From Clostridia bacterium (lineage in GTDB: Bacteria; Bacillota_E; RBS10-35; JAJYVN01): DNA of 10,224 nt. The stretch spans positions 1-10,224 of the forward strand of contig DAHWHV010000184.1 in assembly GCA_027335545.1 (NCBI GenBank). Direction: 5' to 3'. The stretch's first letter is position 1. Each line of letters opens with the position of its first letter. Made by a program: the position numbers and the translations under genes. Below are positions 1 to 6,843 of the stretch, piece by piece. Under the pieces are notes generated by a model. The model saw only the letters and a list, made by a program, of their open reading frames with translations, was not told the origin of the DNA and searched no databases.

Positions 1-2
1 GC

Positions 3-71
3 GGGGTGCGCGCCACCGCGCTGCGCGCGACCGCGTCCGTGCGGGCGGTGTGGCTGAGGGTCTGGGGCTAG
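3..71 (+). CDS. Possible 3' end of an upstream gene, product unknown
   Basis: In the frame starting at position 3 there are 22 sense codons and then a TAG at 69-71. All 22 have G or C in the third position, whereas the other two frames have several A/T third positions. That pattern matches the true genes downstream. The tail reads roughly ATALRATASVRAVWLRVWG, an Arg/Ala-rich end that I cannot assign to a family. In dcw clusters the gene upstream of the division PBP is normally ftsL or rsmH, so either is a candidate by context only. The piece is too short to be sure it is coding at all. Confidence 0.25.
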   Translation, partial: GVRATALRATASVRAVWLRVWG

Positions 72-425
72 GCCCGCCGCGGCCGGCGCGCCCTCCGGGT
101 CCCCGCGCCCTGGCGGGGGGGGGCCGGTCGGTGCTGCCCGCGGGGACGCAGGCCCGTGGTTCGCCAGTCGCTCGTCGCCTCCGAGGGAAACGGGTCCAGG
201 GCCGTGCCGCCCCGGTCGGGGGCCGGGGGGGCGCGCCCGAGGCCCGGGCCGGGGCAGGGCACGGGGACGGCTGGCGACCGGGGGCCGGGAGCCGCGCGGC
301 CCGGGGGCTGAGGCCGTCCACCCAGGGGGGCGCCCCCGCCCACGCGGCGCCCGTCTCGTGCCACCAGGGACCGTCCCGGCGTGCCTCCCGGAGGGCCCGG
401 TGGGGCCCAGGGGGGCGGGCGGCCG
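72..425. other. G-rich stretch without a recognisable gene
   Basis: About 350 bases separate the TAG at 69-71 from the likely PBP start. No frame gives a recognisable protein. One frame stays open from GTG 50 across the region, but its product is only Gly/Arg/Ala/Pro-rich with no hydrophobic segment, and it runs out of frame into the PBP gene. The frame starting at 72 has high third-position GC but stops at 309-311. The + strand has many G runs, including nine Gs at 115-123. FtsL, a short single-pass membrane protein, would be expected here, and no membrane segment is visible. I see no clear sigma-70-type promoter. A homopolymer error hiding a gene cannot be excluded. Confidence 0.5.
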
Positions 426-2558
426 ATGGATGGCGGCGGGGTCGCGGTGCGGCGGCGGGTCCTCTGGGCGCTGTGCGGGGTGACGTGCCTCCTGGCCCTG
501 TTGGGGGTGCGGCTCTTCTGGCTGCAGGCCTGGCGGGGCGCCTCGCTCTATCGCCGGGCCGTGGATGTGCACACGCGGGTGGTGCCGCTCCAGGCGCGCC
601 GCGGGGAGATCACCGACCGCCGCGGGCGTCCGCTGGCCATCAGCGTGGGTGTGGACTCGGTCTATGCCGTGCCGGCCCAGGTGCGGGACCGGACCGCCAC
701 CGCCTCCGCCCTCTCCCCGCTCCTGCATCAGACGGCCACCGTGTTGGGCAAGAAGCTCAGCAGGCATACGGCCTTCGTCTGGCTGGCGCGCCGGGTCGAT
801 CCCGTGGCGGCGGCCGCCGTGCGTCGCCTGCGGTTGCCCGGGGTGTCCCTGGTGCAGGAGTCGCGGCGTGTCTACCCTCGGGGCATGTTCGCCGGGCCGA
901 TCCTCGGTTTCGTGGGCATCGACAACCAGGGGCTGGCGGGGCTGGAGCTGAGCTACGACCACCAGTTGCGCGGGCGCAACGGCGAACTGATCATCGAAAC
1001 CGACGCCAGGGGGAGGGAGATCCCCGGGGGGGTGACCCGCTACGTGCCGCCGGTCCAGGGGGACACCCTGCGCACCACGCTGTCCTCGACGCTGCAGGCC
1101 ATCGTCCAGCGCAACCTGGACGCCGGGGTGGCGGCCGCCCACGCCAAGGCGGGGTATGCCCTGATGATGGACCCGAGCACCGGCGCCATCCTGGCCTGGG
1201 CGGCGTGGCCCACCTTCGACCCCAACGCCTTCCGCCAGGCGGACCCGAGCCTGTGGACCAACCCGCTGCTCACGCTGGTCTACTCGCCGGGGTCCGTCTT
1301 CAAGCCGATCACGGCGGCGGCCGCCCTGCAGGAGGGCCTGATCACCCCGAGCAGCCCCTTCGACGACTCCGGGGTCTTCAGCGTCGGGGGGGTGAACATC
1401 CACAACTTCAACCGCCGCGGCCTGGGCCCCACGACCTTCGCGGTCGGCTTCCAGAAGTCCGCGAACACCATCTTCGCGCGGGTGGGCGTAATGCTCGGCG
1501 TGCAGCGCTTCTACCGGTACCTGCGCGCGTTCGGCTTCACCGGGCGCACCGGGGTGGACCTTCCGGGCGAGGCCCGCCAGCCCAACCTCCTCCGCCCCGA
1601 GCACCTGGCGACCCCGCTGGATGTGGCTGAGGAGTCCTTCGGCCAGACCCTGGCCGTGACGCCCCTGTCGATGCTCACGGCGATCTCGGCGATCGCCAAC
1701 GGAGGGAATCTCCCCTGGCCGCACCTGGGCGCCGAGCTGCTCTCCCCCGCCGGCGCGGTGGTCCGGCGCATCGAGCCGCGGACGGTGCGCCGGGTCCTTT
1801 CGCCGCAGACCGCATACACCGTGCAGAGCCTGATGGCCAGCGTGGTGGAGCAGGGCAGCGGCCGGCAGGCGGCCATCGCCTGCTACTCGGTGGCCGGAAA
1901 GACGGGGACCACGCAGAAGTACGTGGGGGGGCGCATCGGGGAGGGCGCCTACATCGGCTCGTTCCTGGGCTTCGCCCCCGCGCACGGGGCCCGGGTGGCG
2001 CTCTACGTGATGATCGACGAGCCGCAGGGCCTCTATTATGGGGGTCAGGTGGCCGCCCCGGTGTTCCGGGCGATCATGGTCGCGACGCTGCGCCACCTGG
2101 GCCTGCCGGCCGCCTGCCCCGCCGGGCAGCGGCCGCCCGCGGTGCGGCCCCTGCCGGCCGAGACCGTGGCCATGCCCGACGTCGTTGGCCTGCCGCCCGC
2201 GGACGCCGAGCGGCTGGCGGCGGAGCGCGGGCTGTTCCTGCGGGTCGACGGGGCGTCGGCGGCGGGTGGGGCCGGGCCGGCCGGCGGCGCGCGCGTCCTG
2301 CGGCAGGTGCCGCCGGCCGGGGCGCAGGTCGCCAAGTGGTCGACGGTGTTGGCCTATACGACGCCCGCCCTGGCCCTCCCGGAGCAGAGCGTGACCGTGC
2401 CCGACCTCCAGGGGTTGACCTTGACGCAGGCGGCCGCGACCCTCAGCGTGGAGGGGCTGGGCCTGCGTGCGGACGGGACCGGGCGGGTGATCGCGCAGAG
2501 CCCCGCCCCCGGGGCCGCCGCGCACCCCGGGGATGTGGTGGAGGCGACGCTGCGCTGA
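426..2558 (+). CDS. ftsI: Class B penicillin-binding protein with two PASTA domains (FtsI/SpoVD type)
   Basis: A peptidoglycan D,D-transpeptidase that crosslinks stem peptides outside the membrane, probably at the septum with the FtsW encoded downstream. The 710-residue product has a basic start, one membrane anchor (about 12-33), the PBP dimerisation domain opening with RRGEITDRRGRPLA, and a transpeptidase domain. The three catalytic motifs are intact: SVFK with nucleophile Ser290, SAN at 345-347 and KTG at 492-494. Two C-terminal PASTA repeats follow (about 579-645 and 654-710, each with a V/MPD motif), a muropeptide/lipid II-binding module typical of Gram-positive division or sporulation PBPs. 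ATG 426 was chosen because it lies just before the anchor and has a G-rich stretch (409-415) upstream. GTG 381 in the same frame would add 15 Gly/Pro-rich residues. Sequence alone does not separate a vegetative FtsI/PbpB role from a sporulation SpoVD role. Confidence 0.93.
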   Translation: MDGGGVAVRRRVLWALCGVTCLLALLGVRLFWLQAWRGASLYRRAVDVHTRVVPLQARRGEITDRRGRPLAISVGVDSVYAVPAQVRDRTATASALSPLLHQTATVLGKKLSRHTAFVWLARRVDPVAAAAVRRLRLPGVSLVQESRRVYPRGMFAGPILGFVGIDNQGLAGLELSYDHQLRGRNGELIIETDARGREIPGGVTRYVPPVQGDTLRTTLSSTLQAIVQRNLDAGVAAAHAKAGYALMMDPSTGAILAWAAWPTFDPNAFRQADPSLWTNPLLTLVYSPGSVFKPITAAAALQEGLITPSSPFDDSGVFSVGGVNIHNFNRRGLGPTTFAVGFQKSANTIFARVGVMLGVQRFYRYLRAFGFTGRTGVDLPGEARQPNLLRPEHLATPLDVAEESFGQTLAVTPLSMLTAISAIANGGNLPWPHLGAELLSPAGAVVRRIEPRTVRRVLSPQTAYTVQSLMASVVEQGSGRQAAIACYSVAGKTGTTQKYVGGRIGEGAYIGSFLGFAPAHGARVALYVMIDEPQGLYYGGQVAAPVFRAIMVATLRHLGLPAACPAGQRPPAVRPLPAETVAMPDVVGLPPADAERLAAERGLFLRVDGASAAGGAGPAGGARVLRQVPPAGAQVAKWSTVLAYTTPALALPEQSVTVPDLQGLTLTQAAATLSVEGLGLRADGTGRVIAQSPAPGAAAHPGDVVEATLR

Positions 2559-2576
2559 CGGGTCGGCGGGAGGGTG

Positions 2577-2600
2577 CCCGCGGCGGGTCGCCGCCGCGGG
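2577..2600 (+). other. Perfect 10-bp GC hairpin between the PBP gene and murE
   Basis: Left arm 2577-2586 (CCCGCGGCGG) and right arm 2591-2600 (CCGCCGCGGG) are exact reverse complements around the 4-base loop GTCG. In RNA this would be a very stable all-GC stem. It begins 19 nt after the PBP stop codon and ends 10 nt before the murE Shine-Dalgarno. No T tract follows, so it is not a standard intrinsic terminator. Possible roles are partial attenuation, RNA processing or protection of a 3' end. Chance pairing is likelier than usual at this GC content, but a perfect 10-bp stem with a tetraloop is still notable. Confidence 0.55.
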
Positions 2601-2610
2601 GCGAGTGGTC

Positions 2611-2617
2611 AGGGGAG
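2611..2617 (+). promoter_or_regulatory. Ribosome binding site fixing the murE start
   Basis: AGGGGAG lies 8 nt before GTG 2626, which is good Shine-Dalgarno spacing. The nearby in-frame GTG at 2617 overlaps this site, so it cannot use it. An ATG at 2533 would start inside the end of the PBP gene and across the hairpin. Confidence 0.65.
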
Positions 2618-2625
2618 TGACGGGC

Positions 2626-4164
2626 GTGCGCCTGCGGGAACTGCTGAGCGGGATGCCGGTGCGAGCGGTGTGTGGGGATGTGGAGGCGGAGGTCTCCGGG
2701 GTCGGCTACGACTCGCGCACCCTGCGTCCAGGCGATTTGTTCATGGCCTGGCGCGGGGCGCGCTTCGACGGCCACGACTTCGTGCCCGCCGCCCTCCGCG
2801 CCGGCGCGGCGGCGGTGCTGGTCGAGCGTGCCGCGGCCGTTCCGGCCCCACTGCCGCCGGGCCGGGCCGCCGTGGTGGTCGACGACGCCCGGGGGTTGGC
2901 CGGGCCGCTCAGCGCCGCCTTCTTCGGCCACCCGACGGCCCGCCTGGGGATGGTGGGGGTCACGGGGACCAATGGCAAGACCACCACCACCTACCTGGTC
3001 CGCGAGGTCCTGCGGGCCCTGGGGCCCGTGGGGTTGGTGGGGACCGTCTCCGCCGTGGCGGGCGGGCACGCGCGCCCGGCGGGGCTGACGACCCCCGAGG
3101 CGCCGGACCTGCAGGCGCTGTTTGCCGAGATGGTCACCGCCGGGGACCGCTGGGCGGCGATGGAGGTGTCCTCCGTGGCCCTGGCGCGGCGCAGGGTGGA
3201 GGCCGTGGCCTTCGACCTCGCCGTCTTCACCAACCTCACTCAGGACCACCTGGGGCCGCTGGAACACCCGGACTTCGCCCACTACCGCCGCAGCAAGCGC
3301 CGGCTGTTCGAACTCCTGGGTCGCCCCGTGGCCGGCGCGCCGGCCAAGCAGGGGCCGCGGGGGGCCGTGGTCAACGCCGACGACCCTGCCGGGCGGGAGA
3401 TGGTCGAGGCCGTGGCTGGGGTCGTGCCCGTGCTGCGCTTCGGCCTCGGCCCCGGCGCGCAGGTGCGGGCGGAGGGCATCGTCCTGTCCCCGCAGGGCAG
3501 CCGCTGCCGGATCGTCCACCCCGGCGGGCAGGTCGAGTGCGCGCTACGCCTGTGCGGGCGCTTCAACGTGGTCAACGCCCTCGGGGCGTTCTGCGTGGGC
3601 CTGCTCTGCGGCATCGAGCCGGAGGCCGTCGCGTTGGCCCTGGGCCGGGTGGCGGGGGTCCCCGGCCGGCTGGAGGCGGTGCCCGGGGCGCAGCCCTTCG
3701 CCGTGCTCGTGGACTACGCCCACACGCCCGACGGCCTGGAGACCGTGTTGCGGGCGGCGCGCGAGGTCGCCGAGGGTGCGCAGCGGGCGGGCCCGCACCG
3801 GGTGCTGGCCGTCTTCGGCTGCGGCGGCGACCGCGACCGCGGCAAGCGCCCGCTGATGGGGGAGATCGGGGCCCGCTACGCGGACGCGGTGTGGCTCACC
3901 TCCGACAACCCGCGCAGCGAGGATCCCGGCGCGATCCTGCGCGAGGTCGAGGCGGGCGCCGCCCGAATCCCGGGGGCCGCCTATCGCGTGATCCCCGACC
4001 GGCGCGAGGCGATCACGGCCGCCATCGCCGCGGCGGGGGCGGGGGACGTGGTGGTCATTGCCGGGAAGGGGCACGAGGACTACCAGATCTTCGCGGATCG
4101 CCGCATCCACTTCGACGACCGGGAAGAGGCGGCGGCGGCGCTGCGGGGGCTGGGGTACAGGTGA
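2626..4164 (+). CDS. murE: UDP-MurNAc-L-Ala-D-Glu:meso-diaminopimelate ligase MurE
   Basis: A cytoplasmic ATP-dependent ligase that adds the third stem-peptide residue to UDP-MurNAc-L-Ala-D-Glu. The 512-residue product is of usual MurE length, with three Mur ligase domains. The N-terminal UMAG-binding domain includes the YDSR and GDLF motifs. The central ATPase domain has the P-loop GVTGTNGKTT (Lys118), TTPEAPDLQ, TNLTQDHL and a Lys at 224 in the position normally carbamylated. The C-terminal domain has VDYAHTPDGLE, GCGGDRDRGKRP and GKGHEDYQ. DNPR at 427-430, followed by SEDP, is the known signature for meso-DAP rather than lysine. Start GTG 2626 is set by a well-spaced AGGGGAG and by the typical N-terminus VRLRELL. 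Its stop overlaps the murF start by 4 nt, so the two are probably translationally coupled and supply consecutive steps. Confidence 0.96.
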   Translation: MRLRELLSGMPVRAVCGDVEAEVSGVGYDSRTLRPGDLFMAWRGARFDGHDFVPAALRAGAAAVLVERAAAVPAPLPPGRAAVVVDDARGLAGPLSAAFFGHPTARLGMVGVTGTNGKTTTTYLVREVLRALGPVGLVGTVSAVAGGHARPAGLTTPEAPDLQALFAEMVTAGDRWAAMEVSSVALARRRVEAVAFDLAVFTNLTQDHLGPLEHPDFAHYRRSKRRLFELLGRPVAGAPAKQGPRGAVVNADDPAGREMVEAVAGVVPVLRFGLGPGAQVRAEGIVLSPQGSRCRIVHPGGQVECALRLCGRFNVVNALGAFCVGLLCGIEPEAVALALGRVAGVPGRLEAVPGAQPFAVLVDYAHTPDGLETVLRAAREVAEGAQRAGPHRVLAVFGCGGDRDRGKRPLMGEIGARYADAVWLTSDNPRSEDPGAILREVEAGAARIPGAAYRVIPDRREAITAAIAAAGAGDVVVIAGKGHEDYQIFADRRIHFDDREEAAAALRGLGYR

Positions 4165-5672
4165 GCTCCCCCCATAGCCTGCGCGCCGGACCACTCCGCT
4201 ACGACCTGCGGGAACTCGCCGCCCACGTCGGCGGCGCGTTGCTGGCGGGGGAGCCCGCCCTCCCCATCGGCGGCCTCGCCGCGGATACGCGGGCGGTGCA
4301 GCCGGGGGACCTCTTCGTCGCCATCCGCGGGGAACGGACCGACGCCCACACCCTGCTGCCGGCGGCGTATGCGGCGGGGGCGCACGCCGCGCTGGTCGAC
4401 CGTGACCCCGGGGACCTGTGGGGGTTGCGGGACGTGCCCGCCGGGCTCGGGGTGATCCGGGTGCCGGCCGTCATCCCCGCCCTGGGACGCCTCGCGGCCC
4501 GTCACCTGGACGGGCTGCGTCCCCGGCCCACCGTCGTCGGCGTGACCGGCAGCGTCGGTAAGACCGGCACGCGCCGCCTGCTCGCCGCCGCGCTGTCGGC
4601 CGGCGGTTCCGTGCTGGACGCGGAGGGCAGCTTCAACACGGAGATCTCCCTCCCCCTGGTGTGCCTGCGCGCGCGCAGCGACCACCGCTTCGTGACGCTG
4701 GAACTGGCGATGCGCGGCCGGGGCCAGATCGCCTATCTGGCGGCCATCTGTCGCCCGCGGGTCGGCGTCGTCACGGTGATCGGCGACAGCCACAGAGAGC
4801 AGCTCGGCTCGCGGGCGGCGATCGCCGCGGCCAAGGCGGAACTGCTGGAGGCCCTGCCCTCATGCGGTCTGGCGGTGCTGAATAGGGACGATCCGTGGCA
4901 ACGACGGATGGCCGCGCAGAGTCGCGCCCCCGTGGTCTGGTATGGCCTCGGAGCGCACGCCGACGTCACGGCGCAGGACATCCGCACCCTCCCGGAGGGC
5001 GGGCTGTCCGTGACCGCGCTCTTGGCCGGGCGGCCGGTGCCGCTGCGGCTGCGCCTGCTGGGCCGGCCCCAACTGGCCAACGCCTTGGCCGCCTTGGCCT
5101 GCGCGGACAGGCTGGGGGTCGAGCCGCAGCGGGCGGCGGCCGCCCTCGGCTTGGTGCGGGCCGCCGAGGGCCGGCTGCACCTGCGCGAGTCCGGGCCCCT
5201 GCGCATCCTGGACGACACGTTCAACGCCGCGCCCCAGTCGATGCTCGCCGCCCTGGAGGCGTTGGCGGACCTGGTGCCCGTCGGGCGGCGCGCCGCCGTG
5301 CTCGGCGACATGCTCGAGTTGGGGCCCGCCAGCATCGACGGCCACCGCCGGGTCGGCGAGGCGGCGGCCGCCGCCGGGCTGTCCTGGCTCCTGGCGGTGG
5401 GCCCGCGGGCCAGGGACATCGCCGCCGGGGCGCGGCAGGCGGGGCTGCCGTCCGCGCGCATCCACGAGGTGGCCGACCGGCACGAGGCGGCCTCCGCCCT
5501 GCCCGGACTGCTCGCCGGGGCGCACGAGGGAACGGCCGTCCTGGTGAAGGGCTCCCACGCGCTCGGGCTGGAGGAGGTCGTCGGTTCCCTCGTGGAATGG
5601 TCCCGGGCGCGCGGGCCCCTGGGGGCGGGGGGCGCCGCCCCTGAGCTGCCGGGTGGCGGGGGGGGGCCGTGA
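4161..5672 (+). CDS. murF: UDP-MurNAc-tripeptide:D-alanyl-D-alanine ligase MurF
   Basis: Joins D-Ala-D-Ala to UDP-MurNAc-tripeptide in the cytoplasm, finishing the soluble pentapeptide precursor. The start is GTG 4161 in a GTGA overlap with the murE stop, giving 503 residues, slightly longer than typical MurF. Visible elements are the N-terminal domain with DTRAVQPGDLFVAIRG, the P-loop GVTGSVGKTGT (Lys134), SFNTEISLPL, the GDSHREQLGS segment holding the conserved His, NRDDPW at 241-246, the C-terminal DDTFNAAPQSM from 351, VLGDMLELG and LVKGSHALGLE (Lys463). Several motifs depart from the usual forms: GKTG instead of GKTT or GKTS, ELAMRGRGQI instead of ELGM..GEI, and TFNAAP instead of YNANP. 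It is a divergent but complete MurF. The last ~20 residues are Gly/Pro-rich and include a nine-G run (5658-5666). Confidence 0.93.
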   Translation: MSSPHSLRAGPLRYDLRELAAHVGGALLAGEPALPIGGLAADTRAVQPGDLFVAIRGERTDAHTLLPAAYAAGAHAALVDRDPGDLWGLRDVPAGLGVIRVPAVIPALGRLAARHLDGLRPRPTVVGVTGSVGKTGTRRLLAAALSAGGSVLDAEGSFNTEISLPLVCLRARSDHRFVTLELAMRGRGQIAYLAAICRPRVGVVTVIGDSHREQLGSRAAIAAAKAELLEALPSCGLAVLNRDDPWQRRMAAQSRAPVVWYGLGAHADVTAQDIRTLPEGGLSVTALLAGRPVPLRLRLLGRPQLANALAALACADRLGVEPQRAAAALGLVRAAEGRLHLRESGPLRILDDTFNAAPQSMLAALEALADLVPVGRRAAVLGDMLELGPASIDGHRRVGEAAAAAGLSWLLAVGPRARDIAAGARQAGLPSARIHEVADRHEAASALPGLLAGAHEGTAVLVKGSHALGLEEVVGSLVEWSRARGPLGAGGAAPELPGGGGGP

Positions 5673-5718
5673 CCCGTTCCGCGCCGGCCCGGGCGGCGGC
5701 CGGGTCGCGGGGCGCTGG

Positions 5719-5774
5719 AGCCGGGGAGCCGTGGGGCCCCGGACCGTGGGGACCCGGAGCCGTGAAGCCGTGGA
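5719..5774. repeat. Degenerate short tandem repeats in the murF-mraY gap
   Basis: The 149-nt gap between murF and mraY holds no gene. It contains two adjacent 15-bp copies, CCGTGGGGCCCCGGA at 5729-5743 and CCGTGGGGACCCGGA at 5744-5758, differing at one base. These are followed by two adjacent 8-bp copies, GCCGTGAA (5759-5766) and GCCGTGGA (5767-5774), again one base apart. Upstream, AGCCGGGG and AGCCGTGGGG (5719-5736) look like further variants. On the other strand the theme reads CCACGGCTTCACGGCTCC. It resembles a decayed 7-8-bp satellite. A weak inverted repeat, GCCGCC/GGCGGC (5780-5785 and 5796-5801), follows. Function unknown. Confidence 0.6.
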
Positions 5775-5805
5775 GTCTCGCCGCCCTGCAGCCTTGGCGG
5801 CTCTG

Positions 5806-5812
5806 AGGGGAG
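5806..5812 (+). promoter_or_regulatory. Ribosome binding site for the TTG start of mraY
   Basis: AGGGGAG, the same sequence as at murE, lies 9 nt before TTG 5822. There is no ATG or GTG at the expected MraY N-terminus, so this site supports the TTG start. Confidence 0.6.
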
Positions 5813-5821
5813 AAGCGACGC

Positions 5822-6790
5822 TTGCCCGACCTCAGCCCCCTGTACGCCGCGGCGGCCGCGTTCCTGGTCACGCTCCTGCTGCTGCCGGCCGCCATCGGGG
5901 TGCTGCGGCGGGCGGGCCTGACGCAGGTGGTGCGCCAGCAGGGACCCGCCTCGCACCTCGCCAAGGCCGGGACGCCCACGGCGGGCGGGGCGGTCTTCGT
6001 GCCCGTCGCCTGCCTGGCGGCCTGGGCCGTGGACCCCCGCAACGTGGTGCTGCTGGCTTGCTGCGGCGTGACGCTGGGGCACGCCGCCCTCGGGTTCGCC
6101 GACGATTACCTCAAGGTCGTGCGCAAACGGCCCGAGGGCCTGTGGGCCCGGCACAAGCTCGCCGGCCAGTTGCTCCTGGCGGGCCTGCTCTGCCTGGTCG
6201 CCCTGGGCGCCCGGCCGGAGGCGATGGGCCTGGCGGTCCCCTGGATGCGCGGGCACCTGGTGGTGGCCCCGCTGGTCTTCCTGGCCCTAGTCGTGGTCGC
6301 GCTCCTGGGCTCCACCAACGGCGCCAACTTCACCGACGGGGCGGACGGCCTGCTGGGCAGCACCGGGGCCGTCGCCCTGGGCAGCGTCGGGGTGGTGGCC
6401 TGGGCCGTGGGCGACCGGGGGCTGGCGGGGCTCGATCTGGCGCTGGGCGGGGCCCTCCTGGCGTTTCTGCGCTGGAACTGGCACCCGGCGGTGGTCTTCA
6501 TGGGGGATACGGGCTCGATGGCCATCGGTGCCGCCTTTGCCTCGGTCGGTATCCTCACCGGTCTGACGCTCTACCTGCCCCTGATCGGTCTGTTCTTCCT
6601 CCTGGAGGTCCTCTCCGTGGTGCTGCAGGTCGCGTGGTACCGCCGCACCGGCAGGCGCCTGCTGCGCATGGCGCCGCTCAACCACCACCTGGAGCTGTCC
6701 GGGTGGGGCGAGGGGCGCCTGGTGCCCCGCGTGCTCGTGTTCAGCCTCCTGTGCGGGGCGGCGGGGCTCCTCGGGTATTGGGGGCGGTGA
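5822..6790 (+). CDS. mraY: Phospho-MurNAc-pentapeptide transferase MraY
   Basis: An integral membrane enzyme that transfers phospho-MurNAc-pentapeptide from the UDP precursor to undecaprenyl phosphate, forming lipid I. The 322 residues form many hydrophobic segments, at the short end of the family's normal range. Family motifs are GTPTAGGAVF, the Asp pair in FADDYLK (Asp94-Asp95), NFTDGADGL (Asn169 to Asp175), FMGDTGSMAIG (Asp229) and the C-terminal block PLNHHLELSGWGE. The first position of the usual HHH motif is Asn287 instead of His (codon AAC); His288 and His289 remain. The start is TTG 5822 with AGGGGAG upstream, placing MPDLSPLYAAAAAFLVTLL directly at the first membrane helix. It is separated from murF by 149 nt with repeats and from ftsW by only 53 nt, where murD would normally lie. 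Confidence 0.96.
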   Translation: MPDLSPLYAAAAAFLVTLLLLPAAIGVLRRAGLTQVVRQQGPASHLAKAGTPTAGGAVFVPVACLAAWAVDPRNVVLLACCGVTLGHAALGFADDYLKVVRKRPEGLWARHKLAGQLLLAGLLCLVALGARPEAMGLAVPWMRGHLVVAPLVFLALVVVALLGSTNGANFTDGADGLLGSTGAVALGSVGVVAWAVGDRGLAGLDLALGGALLAFLRWNWHPAVVFMGDTGSMAIGAAFASVGILTGLTLYLPLIGLFFLLEVLSVVLQVAWYRRTGRRLLRMAPLNHHLELSGWGEGRLVPRVLVFSLLCGAAGLLGYWGR

Positions 6791-6827
6791 GCGCGTTGTC
6801 GGCGCCGGAGGCGCGTACGGGGGGCCG

Positions 6828-6837
6828 AGGGGAGGGG
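6828..6837 (+). promoter_or_regulatory. Strong ribosome binding site for ftsW
   Basis: AGGGGAGGGG ends 6 nt before ATG 6844. It favours that ATG over an in-frame GTG at 6787, which overlaps the mraY stop as GTGA and would add 19 residues. Confidence 0.6.
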
Positions 6838-6843
6838 TCGTCG

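Noticed and set aside
50..1630. Long open frame from GTG 50 that might be an FtsL-like gene
   Set aside because: It has no hydrophobic segment, and it overlaps the PBP gene out of frame for more than 1 kb.
2574..4160. Long open frame running upstream of murF, suggesting a 1032-residue fusion protein
   Set aside because: The upstream part is Gly/Arg/Pro-rich, lies in another frame of the clear murE gene and matches no family. GC-rich DNA lacks stop codons by composition.
5711..5790. Possible CRISPR or mobile-element end in the repeated gap
   Set aside because: The repeats are 8-15 bp, adjacent and without spacers, with no transposase and no target duplication.
5653..6843. Open frame upstream of ftsW that overlaps mraY
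   Set aside because: It is the out-of-frame shadow of mraY, whose motifs are unmistakable. FtsW homology starts at about 6844.
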